This document shows positions 1 through 9,877 of a DNA stretch of 64,000 nt, piece by piece. Origin of the DNA: Bacteroidota bacterium (lineage in GTDB: Bacteria > Bacteroidota > Ignavibacteria > Kapaibacteriales > Kapaibacteriaceae); the NCBI GenBank assembly GCA_018266735.1, contig JAFDZT010000007.1, positions 186,001 to 250,000 on the forward strand, written 5' to 3'. The notes under the pieces were generated by a model, which saw only the letters and a list, made by a program, of their open reading frames with translations, did not search any database and was not told where the DNA came from. Every line of letters begins with the position of its first letter. The first letter of the stretch is position 1. The position numbers were made by a program, and so were the translations under genes.

Positions 1-559
1 GCAATATCCCGGCGAAGCCGATGCCTGGTACAATCTTGGTGTGGCACAGCAGAATGCAGGCGACGTCGACTCTGCCGTGCGATCGTTCAAGAAGGCCATC
101 GTCATTCGTCCCTCGTTCGCCGATGCCTACTTCAACATGGCCCTGGCCTATGATGCCCGTGGTTTTTCAGAAGATGCCTTGCAGGCGTTTCAACGTGCGG
201 CATTGTTGAAGAAGGACCTGGCCGCAGCGTGCTACAACTCGATCGCCATCATCTATCGTTCCCAGAGCAAGATCGACGAATCGCTGGCTGCCCACAAGCA
301 GGCGATGGCGCTCGCTCCTGACGACCCTCGCGCCTATGTTGCTCTTGGATACACCTACTACATCGCTTCGATGTTCCAGGAAGGCATCGACTTCCTGGAA
401 GGGGCACGGAAGAAGTTTCCGACCGACCTCGACATTCTTACGCCACTGGGACAATGCTATGTGCGGACAGGAAAATTCGAAGAGGCGCGCGCCATCATCG
501 CCACACTCACGCCTGTGAAGCCCTCCGCCGCAGAATCCATTCGAGAGATCATGAAATGA
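1..559 (+). CDS. TPR-repeat protein (5' end outside window)
   Basis: The frame is open from the first bases of the window, so the start lies upstream. At least four tetratricopeptide repeats are visible, each with the usual small/large residue pattern, for example AWYNLGVAQQNAG, DAYFNMALAYDARG, RAYVALGYTYYIA and DILTPLGQCYVRTG. TPR domains are protein-protein interaction scaffolds; no catalytic domain or signal peptide is visible in this part. The stop codon overlaps the start of the next gene (ATGA), which suggests translational coupling with the secreted repeat protein and RqcH downstream. The partner and exact role cannot be read from the fragment. Confidence 0.85.
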   Translation, partial: QYPGEADAWYNLGVAQQNAGDVDSAVRSFKKAIVIRPSFADAYFNMALAYDARGFSEDALQAFQRAALLKKDLAAACYNSIAIIYRSQSKIDESLAAHKQAMALAPDDPRAYVALGYTYYIASMFQEGIDFLEGARKKFPTDLDILTPLGQCYVRTGKFEEARAIIATLTPVKPSAAESIREIMK

Positions 560-3372
560 ATCCACGACCGCTTCGGTGGAACACGTGTATCGTCCTGCTG
601 TTCGCCTTCCTCTCAGTTACATCGCTCTTCGCACAACGCTCGCTCACCGATCCATCGACACGATTGCTCGATTCGGCACTTGCCGTGATGGGCATGCATC
701 GGTATGATCTCAGTATGCCACCGGACCTGATCGTGGCCGACGATCATCGCGTGCGTGCGCATGACCGACTCTTCACGGATCCCCTGGCGGCCTTCGATAT
801 GGCCGACCAAGCCAAGCGTTTGAGCTACGATCGGAGTCCGGACGGGATCGACCAACACGCGGCCTTCATGATGAAGACCGTCGTCCTGGGCGACCACGAA
901 CGTCACGTGTACGAGAGCGCCATGCCTGCCGACACGGTCATCCGTCGCCTTCGCATCGATCCGTCGGTGCCCGCCGGTTTCGTCGGCTCGACCGTCCTGT
1001 TCCAATACGTGAGCGCCTTCCTTCTTGCACACGATGGCGTGCGGGAAGCACATGAGAACTTCCGCGGTAATCCCCTGCTTGCCGACATGTGCGATTCGCT
1101 CTGGATGCTGAGCACCGAAGATGAGCATGGCAGCATTTGGGAATTGCACGACAAGGAAGTGTCGGGCATGGAACGCGCGCGTACGTTCTTTGCCATGGCC
1201 GATCCTGTGAAGATGGTTTCCGTGTACAACCATGGCTGGTCACTGTATCAACAGCTCATGCAGTATGTGCGCATCAGTGGCGGGATCAAGGAACTGCTGC
1301 GCGATAGTGTGCACACGGTCACGCTCAAGACACCCTATGGTCGGATCGCCTTGGGTGGACCCGGCAACGACGTCTACAGCGGCGAGTATGCGTTGATCCT
1401 TGATGTTGGCGGCAACGATGTCTATCACGTGCAGAACACATCGAAGGCCGATGCGTTGGCCATGCCCATTCGATGCATCGTCGATCTCGGTGGCGACGAT
1501 CTCTATGCATCGGGTTCCTATGGGATGGGATGCGGCATCGGTGGTGTCGGGATCGTCATCGACAAGTCCGGGGACGACACGTATTCCACCGGCGACTTCT
1601 CGCTTGCATGCGGTGTCTTCGGTGTTGGCATCGTGCATGACCTTGCCGGGAACGACATGTACACGTCCGGACTGAACAGTCAAGGATGCGGCATCTTCGG
1701 CATGGGCGTCCTTCTCGACGATGCAGGTCAGGACATGTATCGCGCTCATGCACAAGCACAAGGATTCGGTGCAACGCGCGGGTATGGCGTCCTCTCCGAT
1801 CTCGACGGCAACGATCAGTACATCGCTGCAAGTCCATACACCGACGTGCTCCGCTACGAAGCGCACTACACCACGTTCACCCAAGGTGCGGGGCTCGGCT
1901 ACCGTCCGCTTGCCAGCGGTGGCTTCGGTTTCTTGTTCGACCGACATGGCAACGACGTGTATGCGACGGACATCTACGGTCAAGGCACCGGCTACTGGTT
2001 CGCCCTTGGCGCACTGTGTGATGACGACGGTGAAGACCGCTATCAGGCCTATCAGTATGCACAAGGCGCCGGTGTGCACTTTGCAAGTGGGGTGCTTCGC
2101 GACCACCTTGGTGATGATGTGTATGTCTCGCATGGCGTGAGTCAGGGATGCGGACACGACATTGCCTTCGGATCGCTCATCGACGAGGCAGGGAACGACA
2201 ACTACGTTGCCGAGTCGCTCTCGCTTGGCGCTGGCAATGCGAACGCCGTCAGCATTCTGATCGATGAGCGCGGGAACGATTCCTACATCGCCACCAACAC
2301 CACGAACACCATGGGCTTCTCGGACTTCCGTCGGTCCTATGGTATGATCGGTGTGTTCGCCGATGGAGGAGGAACGGACACGTATGGCGGCACGGGGCGG
2401 AACAACTCCACGTCGATCCAGAGTTCGTACGGCGTCTTCGCCGACATGAACGTCACCACCACACGCGCAGGCGCAGCGCCGCAAGCAGAGCCGACGTATG
2501 CATCCGTTCCGCTTGCCAACAGCGCCGACTCGCTCTTCATTCAAGCATCGGCAGCTCCGTTGCGGTTTCAGAACAACGTCAAGCCCGCTCGTGAGCGCCT
2601 TGCCGCCATGGGCCTTGCCGCCCTTCCAACCCTTGCCTCCAACATGGGAACGGAGATGCCGCGCGAGCGACTGACACTCGAAGAAGTGCTGCCGAAGATC
2701 CATGCGCAATCACCCGAGCCCATCAACCGATTGATCGCCGATAGCATTCGCTCGGACGACCCCATCGTTGTGGCTCTGGCATCGACACTTGCCAGCAAGG
2801 TGAAAACATCCACTACCCTTCCCGCCTTGCTTTCCCTTTCGCGTGATTCCGTGTGGCGCATGCGTCGCCTTGCCGGCTTCACCATTGGCGAGATCGGCGA
2901 CACGAATGGCGCGCAGGCATTGCGACTCCTGATCGCCGACGAACATCCGTACGTGCGTGCACGCGCAGCGTATGCGCTTGGGAAGATCGGTGGTACACAA
3001 GCCTTCCGTGATCTACGCACGGTGCTCGAAGACTCGTTGCAGATCGTGCGCTACAGCGCCGTCGAAGGATTGTCGCGCGGCTCTCGCCGGTCCGCCAATG
3101 AGGTGTCCTCATGGTGGCGTGCCCTCACCGATCGTGATGCGCTCATCAGCGGTGTGCGTCTTCTCTCGTGCATCGACACCACCGAGTCCAACGTGCGCGA
3201 GCTTCGATCGTGGCTTGGCGCCACAGCACCAAAGGTCCGCACAACGTTCTTGCAGACACTACCGAGCATGCCGACGTACTGGCAACGACTTTCGCCCGAG
3301 TGGGTCGACCCGGTTCCACCGACCGTGACGAAGAAGAAAAAGAAGAAGAAGAAAACGATGCCCACGCCGTGA
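556..3372 (+). CDS. Secreted protein with 13 G-x-D-x-Y repeats and C-terminal HEAT repeats
   Basis: 938 residues. The ATG at 556 is chosen because it overlaps the previous stop and gives a clean signal peptide (Arg, hydrophobic core, ...SLFAQ). Residues about 265-610 hold 13 copies of a motif G-[NDQET]-D-x-Y, such as GGNDVY, GGDDLY and SGDDTY, spaced about 25-35 residues and separated by Gly-rich hydrophobic stretches like GIGGVGIVID. This resembles a beta-helix or beta-roll with regularly placed acidic side chains. Residues about 740-880 look like PBS-lyase-type HEAT repeats (VWRMRRLAGFTIGEIG, PYVRARAAYALGKIG). The protein ends in an eight-lysine run. I do not recognise a named family for the repeat half; a calcium-binding or surface role is only inference. 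Confidence 0.85.
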   Translation: MNPRPLRWNTCIVLLFAFLSVTSLFAQRSLTDPSTRLLDSALAVMGMHRYDLSMPPDLIVADDHRVRAHDRLFTDPLAAFDMADQAKRLSYDRSPDGIDQHAAFMMKTVVLGDHERHVYESAMPADTVIRRLRIDPSVPAGFVGSTVLFQYVSAFLLAHDGVREAHENFRGNPLLADMCDSLWMLSTEDEHGSIWELHDKEVSGMERARTFFAMADPVKMVSVYNHGWSLYQQLMQYVRISGGIKELLRDSVHTVTLKTPYGRIALGGPGNDVYSGEYALILDVGGNDVYHVQNTSKADALAMPIRCIVDLGGDDLYASGSYGMGCGIGGVGIVIDKSGDDTYSTGDFSLACGVFGVGIVHDLAGNDMYTSGLNSQGCGIFGMGVLLDDAGQDMYRAHAQAQGFGATRGYGVLSDLDGNDQYIAASPYTDVLRYEAHYTTFTQGAGLGYRPLASGGFGFLFDRHGNDVYATDIYGQGTGYWFALGALCDDDGEDRYQAYQYAQGAGVHFASGVLRDHLGDDVYVSHGVSQGCGHDIAFGSLIDEAGNDNYVAESLSLGAGNANAVSILIDERGNDSYIATNTTNTMGFSDFRRSYGMIGVFADGGGTDTYGGTGRNNSTSIQSSYGVFADMNVTTTRAGAAPQAEPTYASVPLANSADSLFIQASAAPLRFQNNVKPARERLAAMGLAALPTLASNMGTEMPRERLTLEEVLPKIHAQSPEPINRLIADSIRSDDPIVVALASTLASKVKTSTTLPALLSLSRDSVWRMRRLAGFTIGEIGDTNGAQALRLLIADEHPYVRARAAYALGKIGGTQAFRDLRTVLEDSLQIVRYSAVEGLSRGSRRSANEVSSWWRALTDRDALISGVRLLSCIDTTESNVRELRSWLGATAPKVRTTFLQTLPSMPTYWQRLSPEWVDPVPPTVTKKKKKKKKTMPTP

Positions 3373-4970
3373 TCCGACATCACTATACGCTAGAGCACGT
3401 TGCGAATGCGCTCTCCTCATTGGCCGGCGCGCACGTGGCCGAGGTGTATACTCAGGAGAAGTTCGCCATTGTGATGCGCCTCGCCGATGATGCATCGGAG
3501 CATGTACTGTCGATAAGTGTCGATCCCACCATGGGCTGTCTCACGATGCACGATGCGGCCAATCGTGCGCGCAAGAACACGCTCGACGTGTTCCCCGCTC
3601 TCTGCGGTCAGCGCCTGGCCATGGTCACCAAGCATCCCGACGACCGTATCATCACGCTCTGGTTCTCAACGCATCAACTGCATGTGCTCTTCTTCAGTGC
3701 GGGTCGTGGCAACATCGTTGCCGTCGAGAATGGAACGATCACCGACGTGCTGCGAGAGCGTGAGTTGATCGGCACGCCTTTCACCATCACACCCTATCGC
3801 CCGACGCCATTCGCCGAGCTGCCACTGAACACGACCATCGAGCGAGCACTTGCATCCTGCGAGTTGTTGCTTGGTCCATACTATGCCCACGAGGTCTGTC
3901 TGCGACTGAACATCGACCCTACGCTGCCACTCAACGCCATGGAAGAAGGTCTTCGCAAGGCGGCATGGGAGCAAGGTGTGAAGGTGCGCGATGAGGCCCG
4001 TGCAACGTCAACGTACTACACGTTGCAACGCTCCACCGACGTGCTCTTTTCGCTGCTTCCATTGCAGGGATATGACGAAGTGCGCACGTCCGACAACATC
4101 TTCATGATGTTGCGCACGGTGATCGGTCGACGTCGATCGATCGAGCGCATCCTGCAACAACGCAAGAAGGCCATCGACGACGTGGAACGTCAGCTCCATC
4201 GAGCACAACGCAGCATTCGCGGTATGACGAGCGATGCGGCCACGGCAGATCGATCCACGCTGTATCGTCACAAAGGATCCCTGCTGCTTTCGCTCCCAGT
4301 TAGTCGCGACACCGGTCGCACAAGCATCGACGTCGAAGACCACGATGGCACCACCCTTACCATCGCCCTCGACGCGAAGAAGACCGTGATCGAGAATGCC
4401 CACGCCTACTTTGCGAAAGCGCGTGCATCGGACGAGGCCGCGCGTGTGCGTGCCATACGCTTGCCGGCACTGCAGAAACAATGCGAACAGCTTGAGCGAC
4501 AGTTGGAGCGTTTGCGAACAGCAACTCTGGATGAGATCGACACCATGACAGCTGCACCCGATTCCAAGAAGAATGCCGCGAATGCGGACGATGTTGTGAA
4601 GAAGTATCGCGTCTTCGTCCTCGACGACGACCACACCGTCTACGTTGGCAAAAGTGCAGCCAACAACGACGAGCTCACCATGCGCTTTGCAAAGCAGAAC
4701 GACCTCTGGTTCCATGCACGCGGTGTGAGCGGCTCGCATGCCATCTTACGTGGACCAGACACGGACCACCCGCCCAAGAAGATCCTGGAGCAAGCAGCTG
4801 CCATCGCTGCCTACTACTCCAATGCACGCAATGCCTCGTACACGCCTGTGGTCTACACGCTGCGCAAGTACGTTCGCAAGCCCAAGGGCGCGAACGTTGG
4901 TGCGGTGACGCTCGAACGGGAACGCGTGATCATGGTCTCGCCGTCGCTTCCCGCCGGTTCTGCTGAGTGA
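3369..4970 (+). CDS. rqcH: RqcH / NFACT-family ribosome quality control protein
   Basis: 533 residues from a GTG that overlaps the previous stop (GTGA). This family binds stalled 60S/50S subunits and recruits tRNA-Ala to add C-terminal alanine tails to the stuck nascent chain. The N-terminal NFACT-N region (IRHHYTLEHVANAL, ITLWFSTHQLHVLFF) is followed by charged coiled-coil segments around residues 250-390. A C-terminal NFACT-R domain (about 405-515) carries the hallmark NDLWFHARGVSGSHAIL. Cytoplasmic. It lies third in a translationally coupled set with a TPR protein and a secreted repeat protein, which is not an obvious functional group. Some members of this family were formerly annotated as fibronectin-binding proteins. 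Confidence 0.9.
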   Translation: MIRHHYTLEHVANALSSLAGAHVAEVYTQEKFAIVMRLADDASEHVLSISVDPTMGCLTMHDAANRARKNTLDVFPALCGQRLAMVTKHPDDRIITLWFSTHQLHVLFFSAGRGNIVAVENGTITDVLRERELIGTPFTITPYRPTPFAELPLNTTIERALASCELLLGPYYAHEVCLRLNIDPTLPLNAMEEGLRKAAWEQGVKVRDEARATSTYYTLQRSTDVLFSLLPLQGYDEVRTSDNIFMMLRTVIGRRRSIERILQQRKKAIDDVERQLHRAQRSIRGMTSDAATADRSTLYRHKGSLLLSLPVSRDTGRTSIDVEDHDGTTLTIALDAKKTVIENAHAYFAKARASDEAARVRAIRLPALQKQCEQLERQLERLRTATLDEIDTMTAAPDSKKNAANADDVVKKYRVFVLDDDHTVYVGKSAANNDELTMRFAKQNDLWFHARGVSGSHAILRGPDTDHPPKKILEQAAAIAAYYSNARNASYTPVVYTLRKYVRKPKGANVGAVTLERERVIMVSPSLPAGSAE

Positions 4971-5010
4971 TCGCGAGTTTGTGATCGCTGTCGCGAGTTT
5001 GTGATCGCTG
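4971..5010. repeat. Perfect 20-bp tandem duplication between rqcH and speA
   Basis: Two identical 20-bp units (TCGCGAGTTTGTGATCGCTG) lie back to back immediately after the rqcH stop. The second copy contributes to a hairpin overlapping the 3' end of speA. Confidence 0.9.
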
Positions 5011-5020
5011 TCGCGATCAC
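5001..5020. terminator. Hairpin between the convergent rqcH and speA 3' ends
   Basis: An 8-bp perfect stem (GTGATCGC / GCGATCAC) with a TGTC loop lies between convergent genes and includes the speA stop codon. There is no good T-run on either side, so it may act as a weak or factor-assisted terminator or as a 3'-end stabiliser. Confidence 0.5.
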
Positions 5021-6912
5021 TCTTCCAAATACGTGTACCCGTACAGTCCGCTTCGATAGATGGCCAGGAATTCCTTGCCTTCGTGAATGGTGATGCGCTT
5101 CTCTTTCACGGACGCACTCACCCATGCTTCCATCGTACGCACGAGCTTCTTGGCGTTGAACTGCACATAGTCCAACACATCGGCCACCGATTCACCATCG
5201 ATCACCTGTTCGACCTCATAGCCCTTGTCGGTGCACACAACGTGCACGGCATTGGTATCGCCGAACAGATTGTGCAGATCGCCAAGGATCTCCTGATAGG
5301 CGCCTACAAGGAACACAGCAAGGTAGTAGGGCTCGTCTTCGCGAAGGTCATGCAAGGGCAGCGAGTGAGCAAGGTCGCGCACGCCGATGAAGTGATCGAT
5401 CTTGCCATCGGAGTCGCACGTGATGTCCTGCAACGTGGCCGATCGCGTAGGCTTCGTGTTCAGGCGATGGATGGGCATGATCGGAAAGAGTTGATCGATG
5501 GCCCATGAGTCCGGCAGCGACTGGAACAGCGAGAAGTTGCAGAAGTACTTGTCGGCAAGCATCTTCGGCAGTGCACGGAACTCTTCCGGCATGGCCTTGA
5601 GATCTGCACTTACGTCGCACACTTGCTGTGCGATGGACCAATACAATTTCTCGGTCTGTGCACGGGAGCGAAGATCGAGCAGGCCCAGCGAGAATCGGTC
5701 AAGCGCTTCTTCGCGCAGTTGTTGGGCATCGTGCCACGACTCCAGCATGTTCCGCGTGTTCAGGCCGTTCAGCAGGTTGTGCATCTCTTGGACGATCTCG
5801 TGGTCCTTCTTCGAGATCTTATCCTTCCGACCCCAGAGCGGCACGCTCGTGGTCTCCAACACGTTGAAGACCAACACCGAGTGGTGAGCCGTGAGGGCAC
5901 GACCAGATTCCGTGATCACATTCGGATGCGGGAGGTTGTGCTTTTGCGCCGCGTCCGCCATCGTGGAGATGGCATCGTTGGCATACTCCTGAATGGAGTA
6001 GTTGATGCTCGAGGCCACCGATGAACGGGAACCGTCGTAGTCGACGCCAAGACCACCACCAATGTCGACGAAGTCCACGGCACAGCCCATGTTCATGAGC
6101 TGCACGTAGAACTGCGACACTTCGCGCAAGCCGGCCTTGATCTTCCGAATGTTCGTGATCTGCGATCCGAGGTGGAAGTGGATCAGCTTCACGCAGTCCA
6201 GCAGGTCGTTGTCGCGCGCATAGTCCACGGCCTCCAGCAATTCCGAAGCATTCAGACCGAACTTGCTGAGATCTCCACCGGACTCTTCCCACTTGCCCGA
6301 GCCGGATGCCGAGAGCTTGATGCGGATGCCGATGTTCGGGCGCACCTTGACGCGTTCTGCAACGGTCTTGATCAGCTTGAGCTCGTTCAGCTTTTCGGCC
6401 ACGATGTAGACGCGCTTGCCCATCTTCTGCGCCAGCAGGGCGAGTTCGATGAACTCCTCATCCTTGTAGCCATTACAAACGATGAGGGCTTCCGAATTGT
6501 CCATGATGGCCAAGACGGCATGGAGCTCGGGCTTCGACCCTGCTTCCAGACCGATGTTGAACTTCTTGCCATGACGTACCAGCTCCTCCACCACCGGGCG
6601 CTGCTGGTTCACCTTGATCGGGTACACGCTGTAGTACTTGCCGTGATAGTCGTATTCCTCGGCCGCCTTCGTGAAGCACCCGGAGATCTTCTCGATCCGG
6701 TCGTCCAGAATGTCGGGGAACCGGAGCAGCACGGGGGCGCTCACGTCGCGAAGCACCAGCTCGTCGACGAGTTCCTTGAGGTCGATCTGAGAGCCCTTTG
6801 CCTTCCGAGGCGCGGCAACCACGTTGCCTTTCGAATTGATGCCGAAGTATCCGATGCCCCACCCTGAGACGTTGTACAATTCCATCGAATCTTCGGTCCG
6901 CCATTTGCGCAT
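5017..6912 (-). CDS. speA: Biosynthetic arginine decarboxylase
   Basis: 631 residues, the usual length for SpeA. This PLP enzyme makes agmatine from arginine, the first step of the agmatine route to putrescine and spermidine. Visible family features are the PLP lysine in YYSVYPIKVNQQ (about K100), HFHLGSQI, the glycine-rich phosphate-binding stretch DIGGGLGVDYDG, and the C-terminal ESGRALTAHHSVLVFN and CTDKGYEVEQV segments. No signal peptide. It is divergently transcribed from the Fur-family gene across about 70 bp. No agmatinase or agmatine deiminase gene is in view. Confidence 0.95.
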   Translation of the reverse strand: MRKWRTEDSMELYNVSGWGIGYFGINSKGNVVAAPRKAKGSQIDLKELVDELVLRDVSAPVLLRFPDILDDRIEKISGCFTKAAEEYDYHGKYYSVYPIKVNQQRPVVEELVRHGKKFNIGLEAGSKPELHAVLAIMDNSEALIVCNGYKDEEFIELALLAQKMGKRVYIVAEKLNELKLIKTVAERVKVRPNIGIRIKLSASGSGKWEESGGDLSKFGLNASELLEAVDYARDNDLLDCVKLIHFHLGSQITNIRKIKAGLREVSQFYVQLMNMGCAVDFVDIGGGLGVDYDGSRSSVASSINYSIQEYANDAISTMADAAQKHNLPHPNVITESGRALTAHHSVLVFNVLETTSVPLWGRKDKISKKDHEIVQEMHNLLNGLNTRNMLESWHDAQQLREEALDRFSLGLLDLRSRAQTEKLYWSIAQQVCDVSADLKAMPEEFRALPKMLADKYFCNFSLFQSLPDSWAIDQLFPIMPIHRLNTKPTRSATLQDITCDSDGKIDHFIGVRDLAHSLPLHDLREDEPYYLAVFLVGAYQEILGDLHNLFGDTNAVHVVCTDKGYEVEQVIDGESVADVLDYVQFNAKKLVRTMEAWVSASVKEKRITIHEGKEFLAIYRSGLYGYTYLEE

Positions 6913-6983
6913 GGGCTATTTCCGGTTAGCGTGGAGAAAAACAGCCCCAAAATTAACGAAAGTGGAGGGCTATCGTATATTAG

Positions 6984-7463
6984 ATGTTCATGGCACAACA
7001 AACCGACATCGAAACGCTCAAACATCAGTTCGCAGAATTCCTGCGGCGGAAGCAATACCGGAACACTCCGGAACGGGGAAAAGTGCTCGATCGGATCGCC
7101 GAAATGGACCGCCATTTCTCGGCCGACGAGCTCTATGTGACCATGAACGCCAAGGGAGATCGGATCTCCCGGGCGACCGTCTATTCCACGCTCGACCTGC
7201 TCACGAAGTGCACGATCCTGATGAAGCACCGCTTCCAGGGCGAAAGCGCACACTACGAGCTGTCGAGCAGAATGCCCGACCACGATCACCTGATCTGCGT
7301 GGAATGCGGACGCATCGTCGAGTTCCGCGAGCGCGGCATCGACGATATCGGTGAACGTGTGGCCCAGGGTCTTGGCATGACGGCCGTCAATCACTCACTG
7401 CAGATCTTCGCTGTGTGCCCCGATCCGGTCACCTGCGAACACAATAAAGGCGACGAAGCATGA
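6984..7463 (+). CDS. Fur-family metal- or peroxide-responsive repressor
   Basis: 159 residues (ATG 6984, or 6990). A winged-helix domain (about 20-90) includes the recognition-helix region RISRATVYSTLDLL. The dimerisation/metal half has PDHDHLICVECGRIVEF (metal-binding His plus the first structural Cys pair, C105 and C108). Two further cysteines near the end (CPDPVTC) are spaced C-x5-C instead of the common C-x2-C. Family members repress iron, zinc or peroxide-stress genes; the sequence does not tell Fur from PerR or Zur. The stop overlaps the topA start (ATGA), so the two are probably cotranscribed. Confidence 0.9.
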   Translation: MFMAQQTDIETLKHQFAEFLRRKQYRNTPERGKVLDRIAEMDRHFSADELYVTMNAKGDRISRATVYSTLDLLTKCTILMKHRFQGESAHYELSSRMPDHDHLICVECGRIVEFRERGIDDIGERVAQGLGMTAVNHSLQIFAVCPDPVTCEHNKGDEA

Positions 7464-9868
7464 AGAATCTCGTGATCGTAGAGTCACCCTCGAAGGCCAA
7501 GACCATCCAGAAGTTCCTGGACGACCAGTACGTGGTCACCTCCTGCATGGGCCACATTCGAGACCTGCCGGGGAACGATCAAGCGATCGACACCAAGGGC
7601 AATTTCGAACCGGTCTACGAGGTATCCGAAGACAAGAAGAAACTGGTCTCCGAACTGAAGAAACAAGCGAAGTCGGCCGACATGGTCTGGCTGGCAAGCG
7701 ACGAAGACCGCGAGGGAGAGGCGATCGCCTGGCACCTCGCAGAGGCTCTCGACCTTCCGGCCGAGAAAACACGTCGGATCGTGTTCCACGAGATCACGAA
7801 GAAGGCCATTCTGAATGCCATCGACCATCCGCGTCAGATCGACCAGCACCTGGTCGACGCACAACAGGCACGTCGTGTACTGGACCGTCTTGTCGGATAT
7901 GGACTCTCACCCGTCCTGTGGCGTAAGGTGCAGAAGAACCTGTCGGCAGGTCGCGTGCAGAGCGTGGCCGTACGTCTCGTGGTCGAGCGTGAGCGCGACA
8001 TTCAGAACTTCACGTCGACAAGTCAGTTCAAGGTCACCGCCACCTTCGATGTGAACGGCAAATCGCTTGTGGCCGAGCTGCCACGTCGGTTCGACACAGA
8101 AGAAGAAGCTCGCGACTTCCTCGAGCGCTGCAAGGGTGCATCGTTCTCCATCACGGCCCTCGAGGTCAAGCCCGCAAAGAAGAGTCCCTCGCCTCCCTTC
8201 ACGACCTCTACCCTGCAACAAGAGGCAAGTCGTAAGCTGGGCTACTCGCTGGCACGAACGATGAAGCTGGCGCAGGACCTGTATGAAGGCGGACATATCA
8301 CGTACATGCGTACCGACTCCGTGAACCTCTCGGAGTTTGCCATCGATGCCGCACGCGCAGAGATCCTCTCATCGTATGGCGATGGCTACTCGAATCCACG
8401 CAACTACACTACGAAGGTGGCCAGTGCGCAAGAAGCGCACGAGGCCATCCGACCAACGGATCTGTCGAAGCGGACCGTGCCCGGGGGCGACCCCGAGAAG
8501 CGGCTCTATGAGCTGATCTACAAGCGCTCACTGGCATCACAGATGTCCGATGCGAAGCTCGAGCGCACGATCGCCACGATCAGCGTGAGCACGCTGCCCG
8601 ATACCCTTACAGCAACCGGCGAAGTGCTGGTGTTCGACGGATTCTTGAAGGTCTATCTTGAATCGACAGATGATGAACAGGATGAAGACAGCTCGAAGAT
8701 GCTGCCACCGCTGAGCGTTGGCGAGCTGCTTCAGCTGGTGCAAATGCAAGCGCAAGAGCGCTATGCACGTCCGCCATCCCGCTACACGGAAGCCTCGCTG
8801 GTGAAGAAGCTCGAAGAGCTTGGCATCGGCCGTCCGTCCACCTATGCACCAACGATCTCCACCATCCAGGCACGCAAGTACGTGGTGAAGGAAGATCGCG
8901 ACGGATGGACGCGTCAAGTACGGTTGTTCACGCTGGTGAACGATCAGATCTCGCGCGTGGTCGAAACGGAGAACACGGGCGCCGAGAAGTCGAAGCTCTT
9001 TCCTACCGACATCGGTATGGTGGTCACCGATTTCTTGACGAAGCATTTCGACAGTATCCTCGACTACAACTTCACGGCCAGTGTCGAAAAGCAGTTCGAC
9101 GAGATCGCCCAAGGTCAGGTGAAGTGGAACGACATGATCCGTGACTTCTACGGTCCGTTCGAAGAACGACTCAAACTCACGAGCGCCACCGCCGAACGTC
9201 AAAGCGGCGAGCGCGAGCTTGGTGTTGATCCAGTGTCGGGACGTCGTGTATCGGTGCGTCTTGGACGCTTTGGTCCGCTTGTGCAGATCGGCGATCAGGA
9301 CGACGAGGACAAACGTCAGAAAGGTCTGCCCGGCACGCTGTCGATCGCGACCATCACGCTCGAACAGGCGATGGAGCTCTTCAAATTCCCACGTCCCATC
9401 GGAGAATTCGAAGGCAGCACGATGGAGGTGAAGGTGGGAAGGTTCGGTCCGTACATCGAACATGCGGGATCGTTCTATTCGATCCCCAAGACCGACGACA
9501 TCCACACGATCGAAGCAGCACGCGGCATTGAGCTGATCCAACTGAAACGTCAGTCCATCATCGACCGCACGATCAAGACCTTCCCCGAAGATCCATCCGT
9601 GAAGGTGCTCAAAGGTAGATGGGGTGCGTTCGTTGTCGTGGGCAAACAGAACGTGCGCATCCCCAAGGGCACCGAGCCAACGTCGCTGACGTTGGAGGAC
9701 TGTCTTGCACTTGCTGCGCAACAGGCACCGAAGGCCTCCCCTTCTGCCGCAAAGAAGGCCGCTGCCAAGAAGCCGGCTGCGAAGAAACCTGCTGCCAAGA
9801 AGGCCGCAAAGAAAACGGCTGCGAAGAAACCGGCAGCGAAGAAGGCCGCTAAGAAAACATCAAGCTGA
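7460..9868 (+). CDS. topA: DNA topoisomerase I with Ala/Lys-rich tail
   Basis: 802 residues. A type IA topoisomerase that relaxes negative supercoils by single-strand passage. The N-terminal Toprim domain begins MKNLVIVESPSKAKTI and contains the acidic DEDREGEAI motif. The catalytic tyrosine is in GGHITYMRTDSVNLS (about residue 281). C-terminal repeats (RRVSVRLGRFGPLVQIG, EVKVGRFGPYIEH) replace the zinc fingers of the E. coli enzyme; I see no CxxC pairs. The last about 45 residues are nearly all A, K and P, like the nearby H1-like protein, and probably bind DNA. Overlaps the Fur-family gene by 4 bp. Confidence 0.96.
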   Translation: MKNLVIVESPSKAKTIQKFLDDQYVVTSCMGHIRDLPGNDQAIDTKGNFEPVYEVSEDKKKLVSELKKQAKSADMVWLASDEDREGEAIAWHLAEALDLPAEKTRRIVFHEITKKAILNAIDHPRQIDQHLVDAQQARRVLDRLVGYGLSPVLWRKVQKNLSAGRVQSVAVRLVVERERDIQNFTSTSQFKVTATFDVNGKSLVAELPRRFDTEEEARDFLERCKGASFSITALEVKPAKKSPSPPFTTSTLQQEASRKLGYSLARTMKLAQDLYEGGHITYMRTDSVNLSEFAIDAARAEILSSYGDGYSNPRNYTTKVASAQEAHEAIRPTDLSKRTVPGGDPEKRLYELIYKRSLASQMSDAKLERTIATISVSTLPDTLTATGEVLVFDGFLKVYLESTDDEQDEDSSKMLPPLSVGELLQLVQMQAQERYARPPSRYTEASLVKKLEELGIGRPSTYAPTISTIQARKYVVKEDRDGWTRQVRLFTLVNDQISRVVETENTGAEKSKLFPTDIGMVVTDFLTKHFDSILDYNFTASVEKQFDEIAQGQVKWNDMIRDFYGPFEERLKLTSATAERQSGERELGVDPVSGRRVSVRLGRFGPLVQIGDQDDEDKRQKGLPGTLSIATITLEQAMELFKFPRPIGEFEGSTMEVKVGRFGPYIEHAGSFYSIPKTDDIHTIEAARGIELIQLKRQSIIDRTIKTFPEDPSVKVLKGRWGAFVVVGKQNVRIPKGTEPTSLTLEDCLALAAQQAPKASPSAAKKAAAKKPAAKKPAAKKAAKKTAAKKPAAKKAAKKTSS

Positions 9869-9877
9869 TCGACCGAT

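Noticed and set aside
1240-2709. 489-codon open frame on the minus strand
   Set aside because: Antisense to the clearly coding GNDxY repeat protein; the repeats in the sense frame produce the long stop-free antisense frame.
8537-9721. 394-codon open frame on the minus strand
   Set aside because: Antisense to topA; shadow frame.
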